The notes under the pieces are model-generated. The model was not told the DNA's origin, ran no database searches, and saw only the letters and a program-made list of their open reading frames with translations. Positions 20,815 to 26,129 of a DNA stretch of 26,129 nucleotides are shown piece by piece. How positions within the stretch are numbered: the stretch's first letter is position 1; each line of letters starts with the position of its first letter. The translations under genes and the position numbers were made by a program. Source of the DNA: Alphaproteobacteria bacterium (GTDB lineage Bacteria; Pseudomonadota; Alphaproteobacteria; UBA1280; UBA12223); NCBI GenBank assembly GCA_003450915.1, contig DMEM01000017.1:1-26129 (forward strand). Direction: 5' to 3'.

Positions 20815-20842
20815 CAAAAAAGCCATCTATAAAAGATAGCTT
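20815..20842 (-). terminator. Intrinsic terminator of gmk
   Basis: On the minus strand AAGCTATCT (20834-20842) pairs with AGATGGCTT (20820-20828, one U-G pair), followed by T5. It ends the envelope/lipid gene block. Confidence 0.88.
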
Positions 20843-20858
20843 TTTATTATAATAAAAC

Positions 20859-21527
20859 TTAATCTTCAAACTGACCTGTAAACTCGTCAATAAATGGAGT
20901 TAACCATGGTTGACGGTGTCGTTTTAGACGTTCAGCACGCAAGATTTGCTGCAAACGACGTAACGTATCTTGTAATGTATCATTGATGAAGATGTAATCA
21001 TATTCTTTCCAATTTTCTAGATATAAAGCATTACGCTTCATTCTAAGCTTAAAAGAATCTTCTGTTTCTGAACCACGATCCCAAAGCCTTTGCTTTAAAG
21101 AATCATATGAAGGAGGAGTTAAAAATACTGAAATAACATCATCACCCATTTGACGTTTTAGCTCACGTGTACCTACATAGTCAATATCAAAGATAATATC
21201 TTCACCATTTTCAAGAGCTTCTTCAACCTGTTGTTTTGGTGTACCATAATACTGTCCAACAACTTCTGTTGTCTCTAAAAAGAAACCCTCTTCTTTTTTC
21301 TTTAAAAACTCTTCTTTTGTCATAAAATGATAATTCAAGCCATCAACCTCGCCTTCTCTTTGAGGTCTTGTTGTTGCTGAAACAGAAAATTTAATATGTT
21401 TTTCTGTTTGGGTTAATAATCTTGCTAGAGTAGTTTTACCACCACCAAGAAGACCATCAAGCACTAAAATCATTCCTCTAAATTTATTTTTTGAAAACAC
21501 ATCATTTATCACATCGTTATTTGGCAT
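20859..21527 (-). CDS. gmk: Guanylate kinase
   Basis: Converts GMP to GDP with ATP, an essential step of guanine nucleotide synthesis. The 222 residues show the GMP-binding block SVSATTRPQREGEVDGLNYH, GQYYGTPKQQVEEAL, FDIDYVGTRELKRQ and the lid region RLWDRGSETEDSFKLRM. The P-loop is unusual: DGLLGGGKTT (residues 24-33), where the family normally has a GPSGxGKS/T-like loop; the essential Gly-Lys-Thr is kept. The first 18 residues and the last 20 or so extend beyond the common core. The gene follows mltG after 36 bases. yicC, often found between them in alphaproteobacteria, is absent. Confidence 0.93.
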   Translation of the reverse strand: MPNNDVINDVFSKNKFRGMILVLDGLLGGGKTTLARLLTQTEKHIKFSVSATTRPQREGEVDGLNYHFMTKEEFLKKKEEGFFLETTEVVGQYYGTPKQQVEEALENGEDIIFDIDYVGTRELKRQMGDDVISVFLTPPSYDSLKQRLWDRGSETEDSFKLRMKRNALYLENWKEYDYIFINDTLQDTLRRLQQILRAERLKRHRQPWLTPFIDEFTGQFED

Positions 21528-21563
21528 CTTTTTTACTTACTTTCATTTTTTGTTTAATTAATT

Positions 21564-22520
21564 TTATTTTAGTGTTTTTAAATAATCAGCTACTTTTTTC
21601 TTGTGCTGTTCATAATTTTCAGAGAAAACATGACCTCCTTTACCGTCAGCAACAAAAAATAGATACTTTGTATCAGCTGGATTTGCCACAGCCTTCAAAC
21701 TTTCTAGACCTGGGTTTGCAATTGCTGTTTTAGGAAGCCCGAAGATAACATAGGTGTTAAAATCATTTTTCTCACGCAACATCTTATAAGTAATATCACC
21801 TTGATAATTTTTTGCACCGTAAATAACTGTTGGATCAGCCTGTAGCTTCATTCCTAATTTTAACCTATTTAGGTACACATTTGCAACTATTGGCTTTTCC
21901 CTGTCGATAATAGTTTCTTTTTCTACAATAGAAGCCAGCTTTAATAATTCCTGTTTTGAACTAATCTGAGCATCAATTGAACGATCCCTAGACTTCCAAA
22001 CAGCGTCAAGATCTCTTTCCATAGCACTTTGCATTTGTAAAATTACTGAGTTTTTTGTATCACCTTTTCTAAAAGTGTACGTTTCTGGTAATAAATAACC
22101 TTCTTTAATTTCAACACTAATTTTACCATCTAGTTTATCTTCTTTTTTAACAAGCTCAAAAATTTCTTTAACCGTTAAACCTTCAGGGATTGTTACCCTG
22201 TGATAAACAACCTTACCTTTACTAATTTTTTTAAGAATATCCAAGCCAGACATTCTATTAGTAAGCTGATACTCTCCTGGTTGCAACTTTTTATCATAAT
22301 CTAAAACTACAGCCTGAATCTTAAACAAATCCTCGTTTAAAATTAGACTCTTAGCCTTTAAATCAGAAGCCAAAGAAGATAAGCTCTCACCTTTATCAAA
22401 ATCTATAACAAATATTTGAACTTCTTGATTATTTTTAATAGTTGAATAACTCATAAACGCAAAAAAGCCTATCGCTAGGCCAAGAATTGCTGTTACTGCG
22501 ATAGACTTTAGAATATTCAT
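21564..22520 (-). CDS. mltG: Endolytic murein transglycosylase MltG
   Basis: Membrane-anchored lytic transglycosylase that cuts nascent peptidoglycan strands and is thought to end glycan elongation. The 318-residue protein has one N-terminal membrane segment (about 5-26, IAVTAILGLAIGFFAFMSYS), a LysM-like segment (about 35-105) and the YceG catalytic domain. Signature blocks are EGYLLPETYTF (140-150), LASIVEKET with catalytic Glu200, and NVYLNRLKLGMKLQADPTVI. Length is in the normal range (330-340 in enterobacteria). It starts 13 bases after fabF and is followed by gmk, so the three are probably cotranscribed. Confidence 0.94.
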   Translation of the reverse strand: MNILKSIAVTAILGLAIGFFAFMSYSTIKNNQEVQIFVIDFDKGESLSSLASDLKAKSLILNEDLFKIQAVVLDYDKKLQPGEYQLTNRMSGLDILKKISKGKVVYHRVTIPEGLTVKEIFELVKKEDKLDGKISVEIKEGYLLPETYTFRKGDTKNSVILQMQSAMERDLDAVWKSRDRSIDAQISSKQELLKLASIVEKETIIDREKPIVANVYLNRLKLGMKLQADPTVIYGAKNYQGDITYKMLREKNDFNTYVIFGLPKTAIANPGLESLKAVANPADTKYLFFVADGKGGHVFSENYEQHKKKVADYLKTLK

Positions 22521-22533
22521 AGAATTTTAATTC

Positions 22534-23793
22534 CTATTTAAATTTTTTAAATAGTAAAGATGCGTTTGTACCACCAAATCCAAATGAGTTTGATAAAGCA
22601 TAATCAACAGCCATATGCCTTGCTTCATCTTTAATATAATCAAGATTACAGCCTTCATCTAATTCTTCAATATTAATTGTTGGAGGCAAGATATCATCTT
22701 GTAATGCTTTTATAGAAAACACAGCCTCAATACCGCCTGCGGCACCTAATAAGTGACCTGTCATTGATTTTGTAGCAGATACCATTGTATCTTTACCTAA
22801 AAGCTTTTCAACAGACTGAGACTCAATAATATCACCTGCTGGAGTTGATGTTGCGTGACCATTTACATATTTAACATCTTCAGCTGGAACTTCAGCATCT
22901 TTTAAAGCTGCTTCCATCGCACCAATTGCACCAACACCGTCTGGGTGTGGAGATGTCATATGATAACCGTCACCAGCCATACCATAACCAACGATTTCAG
23001 CAATAATATTTGCACCACGTTTTTCAGCTGATTCTAATGTTTCAAGAACCACAACACCTGAACCTTCACCCATTACAAAACCATCACGTTTTTTATCAAA
23101 CGGACGTGAAGCTTTTTCTGGAGTTTCATTATAACCACTTGATAAAGCTTTTGCTGCTGCGAATCCTGCTACTGAAGTTGGACAGATAGCACTTTCAGCA
23201 CCACCTGCAATCATAATATCAGCATCACCTCTTTGTAAAATTTTAAATGCATCTCCAATTGCATGAGTTGCTGTTGCACAAGCAGTTACCACAGCTGAGT
23301 TTGGCCCCTTAAAGCCATACTTAATAGAAACTTGACCAGAGAACATGTTAATTAAAATTGAGGGAATATAGAATGGAGAGATTCTTTTAGGACCTCTAGT
23401 TTGTAAAGTATTTACAGCTTTCTCAATATCTTCTAAACCACCAACACCCGAACCAAGCATTACACCGATTCTTTTTAACAGCTCCTCGTCTTCAACTGCC
23501 TCTAAGCCAGCCATTTTTAAAGCTTCATCAGTTGCTTTCATACCAAACTGAATAAAACGAGACATTTTCTTCATGTCTTTTTTCCCAATAAACTCTTCAG
23601 CATTAAAACCATCTTCTTCATCAGCACCAGGCACTTGACCTGCAATTTGCACAGCATAATCTGTTGGGTCAAATCTATCAATCCTTCTAATTCCAGACTG
23701 ACCTTTAATTAACTTACCCCAAGTAGGTTCAACTCCAACACCTAATGGTGAAACCAGACCCATACCTGTTATAACAACTCTTTGCTTTTGCAT
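22534..23793 (-). CDS. fabF: 3-oxoacyl-ACP synthase II (KAS II)
   Basis: Condensing enzyme of fatty acid elongation, using malonyl-ACP made on the acyl carrier protein encoded just upstream. The 419 residues have the thiolase fold with catalytic Cys172 (VVTACATATHAIGD), His313 (NGHATSTPAGD) and His347 (MTGHLLGAAGG), plus the C-terminal SNSFGFGGTNASL. Around His313 the usual HGTSTP is HATSTP, which keeps the histidine. A good GAGG ribosome site is present. It is separated from acpP by 151 bases containing a partial terminator, and is followed closely by mltG. Confidence 0.96.
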   Translation of the reverse strand: MQKQRVVITGMGLVSPLGVGVEPTWGKLIKGQSGIRRIDRFDPTDYAVQIAGQVPGADEEDGFNAEEFIGKKDMKKMSRFIQFGMKATDEALKMAGLEAVEDEELLKRIGVMLGSGVGGLEDIEKAVNTLQTRGPKRISPFYIPSILINMFSGQVSIKYGFKGPNSAVVTACATATHAIGDAFKILQRGDADIMIAGGAESAICPTSVAGFAAAKALSSGYNETPEKASRPFDKKRDGFVMGEGSGVVVLETLESAEKRGANIIAEIVGYGMAGDGYHMTSPHPDGVGAIGAMEAALKDAEVPAEDVKYVNGHATSTPAGDIIESQSVEKLLGKDTMVSATKSMTGHLLGAAGGIEAVFSIKALQDDILPPTINIEELDEGCNLDYIKDEARHMAVDYALSNSFGFGGTNASLLFKKFK

Positions 23794-23854
23794 TTTTAAT
23801 TCCTCTTGATAAATATTTATCTAAACAATGCTATATTTACTTATAGCTCTTGTT

Positions 23855-23882
23855 GAAAAACCACCCGCTTAGAACAAGCGGG
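23855..23882 (-). terminator. Hairpin between acpP and fabF, probable partial terminator
   Basis: On the minus strand CCCGCTT (23876-23882) pairs perfectly with AAGCGGG (23864-23870) around a 5-base loop, followed by TGG then T5. It would lower transcription of fabF relative to acpP, which is needed in much larger amounts. Confidence 0.7.
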
Positions 23883-23944
23883 CAATTTTTATAAATTTCT
23901 TTGTTTTTTTAAGCCCCACGGCCTTTTACTTCTTAAAGCTGAGA

Positions 23945-24181
23945 TTACTCAGAAGCTTTTTCGATGTATTCTACTGCTAGGTTAACAGCTGTAATTTTTT
24001 CTGCATCTTCATCTGGAATTTCGATACCGAATTCTTCTTCCAGAGCCATTACTAGTTCTACTGTATCTAGCGAATCTGCTTCTAAATCATCAATAAAGTT
24101 TGCTGTATCTGTTACTTTCTCTAGTTCTACACCTAGTTGTTCTGCAACGATTTCTTTTACTCTTGTAGAAATTTCTGACAT
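23945..24181 (-). CDS. acpP: Acyl carrier protein
   Basis: Carrier of growing acyl chains in fatty acid and lipid A synthesis. The 78-residue acidic helical protein begins MSEISTRVKEIVAEQLGVEL. The phosphopantetheine attachment serine is Ser37 in EADSLDTVE, followed by the recognition helix LVMALEEEFGIEIPDEDAEK. The start at 24181 gives the normal ACP length, with AAGGAT upstream; the longer reading to 24214 adds an unlikely 11-residue basic extension and would run over the ribosome site. A promoter lies at 24238-24266. fabF is next. Confidence 0.97.
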   Translation of the reverse strand: MSEISTRVKEIVAEQLGVELEKVTDTANFIDDLEADSLDTVELVMALEEEFGIEIPDEDAEKITAVNLAVEYIEKASE

Positions 24182-24237
24182 TTTTAAATATCCTTTTAGT
24201 TTTATTAATTTCAATAAATTGTTTTCATATAACTTTA

Positions 24238-24266
24238 AATATAAACAATTATATTTTCTTTTACAA
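24238..24266 (-). promoter_or_regulatory. Promoter of acpP
   Basis: On the minus strand TTGTAA (24261-24266), a 17-base spacer and TATATT (24238-24243), giving a leader of about 50 bases. Confidence 0.65.
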
Positions 24267-24273
24267 GTAATTT

Positions 24274-25248
24274 TTAATTTTTATTATCAAATCTTGATAT
24301 TTTTTTATCTAAAAATTGCTTAAACCCCTTAGTAAGCTCTAGATCTAAAAGAATTACATTAATTTTAGAATAATAAGATTTATCTATCTTAACAAGATCT
24401 TTTAAAGTAGTCACTAATCGTAAATTCTTTTTCTGAGCCTTAGCTATTAAAGATTCTATTTCTATATTTGTATATTTGTGATGATCAGCAAAAGACTTAG
24501 TTTCTTGCAAACACAAACCTTCTTTATTTAATGAATTATAAAACTTAGAAGGAATACCTAAACCACAAAAAGCAAATAAAGACTTAGTTGCTAAACTCTT
24601 ATCAAACTTAATATTTGTTTTTAAATAAAAAGCATCATCATCATAAGCAAAGTCTAAATTACGCTGACGATTTAAAACTACCAAACAGTCTGATCTTTTT
24701 AGACCTGATATTGGCTCTCTTAAAGGTCCTGCAGGCATTACATATTGATTGCCTAGTTGAACCTTACCGTCAACTACCACAACATTTAAATCTCTTTTAA
24801 TATAAGTTGCAGTAAACCCATCATCTAAAATAATAACATCAGCACCTTTTTCTTCTGCTAGTTTTACACCATCTATTCTATTCTTACCAATAACCAGCAT
24901 AATATCATGATTTAGCACTTTTAACATTTGAGTTGCTTCATCACCTATCTGTCCAACATTAAAACCACTATCAACAACCTCTGCATTTTCAAGCTCTGCC
25001 TTGTACGCATGTCCAATAATCGCAACTTTTTTACCTTGAGAATGTAAATATGTAGCCAAAGCAATTGTTAAAGGAGTCTTACCTGTTCCTCCTACATTAA
25101 TATTCCCCACTGAAATAACAAAGGAGCTAGATTGGTAAGCATTTCTTGACCTCAATAAAATATTTAACTTTGAAACTGCACCATAAAGCCATGAAATTGG
25201 TAATAAACTACGAGATAAAGAGGTTTTTTTTGACCAATGTTTTAACAT
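24274..25248 (-). CDS. lpxK: Tetraacyldisaccharide 4'-kinase
   Basis: Inner membrane kinase that phosphorylates the 4' position of the lipid A disaccharide, late in lipid A synthesis. The 324 residues carry the P-loop SVGNINVGGTGKTP (46-59), the conserved DVIILDDGF and the motif PAGPLREP. The N-terminal segment (SLLPISWLYGAVSKL) is the amphipathic membrane-associating helix. Length equals the family norm. It starts six bases after waaA, with its AAGGAT site inside the waaA tail, so the two lipid A-core genes form an operon (waaA-lpxK). Confidence 0.95.
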   Translation of the reverse strand: MLKHWSKKTSLSRSLLPISWLYGAVSKLNILLRSRNAYQSSSFVISVGNINVGGTGKTPLTIALATYLHSQGKKVAIIGHAYKAELENAEVVDSGFNVGQIGDEATQMLKVLNHDIMLVIGKNRIDGVKLAEEKGADVIILDDGFTATYIKRDLNVVVVDGKVQLGNQYVMPAGPLREPISGLKRSDCLVVLNRQRNLDFAYDDDAFYLKTNIKFDKSLATKSLFAFCGLGIPSKFYNSLNKEGLCLQETKSFADHHKYTNIEIESLIAKAQKKNLRLVTTLKDLVKIDKSYYSKINVILLDLELTKGFKQFLDKKISRFDNKN

Positions 25249-25254
25249 TTCTAA

Positions 25255-26129
25255 TTATCCTTTTATTTTCGCTCTAAGAGCAGTAATAACAATGTCTGTT
25301 GCGCCTGTCATTGATTCAATTGCTGTTTGAGATTTTTCAACAAAACTAGACAAGAACTCTTTATCAGATAAAGCATTATTTAGATGATTTGTAACCTCTT
25401 GCTCATCTTCGCATATAACCAAAACACCTTTTTTAGTTAAAACGTCTGACATATCTCTAAAGTTTTGCATATTTGGACCTGAATATGTAGGCTTACCAGC
25501 TTTTAATGGTTCTAAAGGATTATGCCCAGCCCATGTAAATGTTCCACCCATTAATACAACATCAGCTAAAGCATACCATAAGCCAACTTCTCCTAAAGTA
25601 TCGGCTAAATAAACATTCATAGAACTTGCTTGCTCTAAGCCTTTTGTTTTCGAACGCTGTACATGATCTAAGTTAGATTCAGCTAATAATTTTGCAATAT
25701 CATCTCCTCTATGTGGATGACGAGGAATTAAAAGCATCAGTAAATCTTTATGTTGTTTTTGTAATTGCTTGTAAATATCGATAGAAATCTCATCTTCACC
25801 TTTATGGGTACTTGAAGCGATGACGACTGGGCGTTGTTTGCCTAGTTGTTGCCGCAGTGATAATCCACTATTGATGATGCTTTCTGAAAATTGAATATCA
25901 AATTTCACCGTACCGGTTACCGATAGTTGTGCTTGGTTTAAACCTAAGGTTTTAAAACGGCGTTGATCATTTTCGTCCTGACATAAAATATGCGTTAACG
26001 TTTGTAATGGCGCAGAGAATAACGATTGAAAACGTTGATATTTTTGCTGTGATTTTTCAGATAATCGGGCATTTACCACTATGGTCGGAATATCTTTGGC
26101 TTTACAGATGGTTAGCATGTTAGGCCATA
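25255..26129 (-). CDS. waaA: Kdo transferase, partial, with mosaic sequence
   Basis: Adds Kdo sugars from CMP-Kdo to lipid A precursor at the inner membrane. About 291 C-terminal codons are visible; the gene runs off the right edge, and the frame is open through WPNML, so the ATG at 26118 is internal. The N-terminal part shows VNARLSEKSQQKYQRF and VTGTVKFDI, as in gammaproteobacterial WaaA, followed by the shared IASSTHKGEDE. The C-terminal part has IPRHPHRG, VYLADTLGEVGLWY, MGGTFTWAGHNPLEP and SGPNMQNFRDM, with alphaproteobacterial-style wording. Right of about 25800 the DNA becomes richer in G+C and in CpG-containing codons. The reading frame is intact across the change. Confidence 0.92.
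   Translation of the reverse strand, partial: WPNMLTICKAKDIPTIVVNARLSEKSQQKYQRFQSLFSAPLQTLTHILCQDENDQRRFKTLGLNQAQLSVTGTVKFDIQFSESIINSGLSLRQQLGKQRPVVIASSTHKGEDEISIDIYKQLQKQHKDLLMLLIPRHPHRGDDIAKLLAESNLDHVQRSKTKGLEQASSMNVYLADTLGEVGLWYALADVVLMGGTFTWAGHNPLEPLKAGKPTYSGPNMQNFRDMSDVLTKKGVLVICEDEQEVTNHLNNALSDKEFLSSFVEKSQTAIESMTGATDIVITALRAKIKG

Noticed and set aside
20696..20890. Minus-strand 64-aa reading frame in the gene-free gap
   Set aside because: It overlaps the end of gmk and reads through the gmk terminator and the orphan terminator; it has no ribosome site and no recognisable composition.
1..26129. CRISPR array, insertion sequence, integrase or prophage genes
   Set aside because: No regularly spaced repeats, no transposase or recombinase motifs and no terminal inverted repeats with target duplications were seen.

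Overview
The window is AT-rich, roughly one third G+C by eye, and carries chromosomal housekeeping genes, mostly on the minus strand. It most likely comes from an AT-rich alphaproteobacterium. The orders acpP-fabF-mltG-gmk and waaA-lpxK, and dnaG next to rpoD, are typical of that class. Each protein assignment rests on motifs read by eye; no database search was run.

Layout, left to right. Positions 1-2500 hold the start of metG (cut by the window edge) and a tolC-type outer membrane channel. Positions 2540-2840 hold a tRNA-Cys/tRNA-Asn transcription unit with its own promoter and terminator. Positions 2890-4320 hold a compact redox module: an NfsB-type nitroreductase and an ABM-family monooxygenase, divergent from a HxlR-family regulator, with two interleaved promoters and a dyad operator. 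Next is a DEAD-box-family RNA helicase with a structured leader and a glycine-rich tail. Positions 6100-8000 hold four small genes of unknown function, one of them secreted. gyrA follows, then three acidic unknown genes (10975-13264), most with their own promoter and terminator. The replication/transcription pair rpoD and dnaG comes next, divergent from a yvcK-family gene. Two paralogous pilin-like genes follow; one has a duplicated N-terminal motif separated by three DNA dyads. rplS lies at 19725-20081.

From 20082 to 20858 there is a 777-base gap, the largest in the window. It holds a perfect DnaA box, two near-matches, AT-rich repeats, an IHF-type site, a very good plus-strand promoter and an orphan intrinsic terminator. 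It is a candidate replication origin and/or non-coding RNA locus. The right end is an envelope and lipid block: gmk, mltG, fabF, acpP, lpxK and a partial waaA. waaA looks mosaic: its C-terminal half is alphaproteobacterial and AT-rich, while its N-terminal half reads like a gammaproteobacterial protein with a different base composition. That means either recombination within the gene or an assembly chimera.

The promoters seen here share one design, TTGNNN or a near match, a 17-base spacer and TATAAT or a near match, which fits the sigma-70-type RpoD encoded in the window. Many genes end in clear intrinsic terminators, so several of the unknown genes appear to be single-gene transcription units rather than members of one operon.
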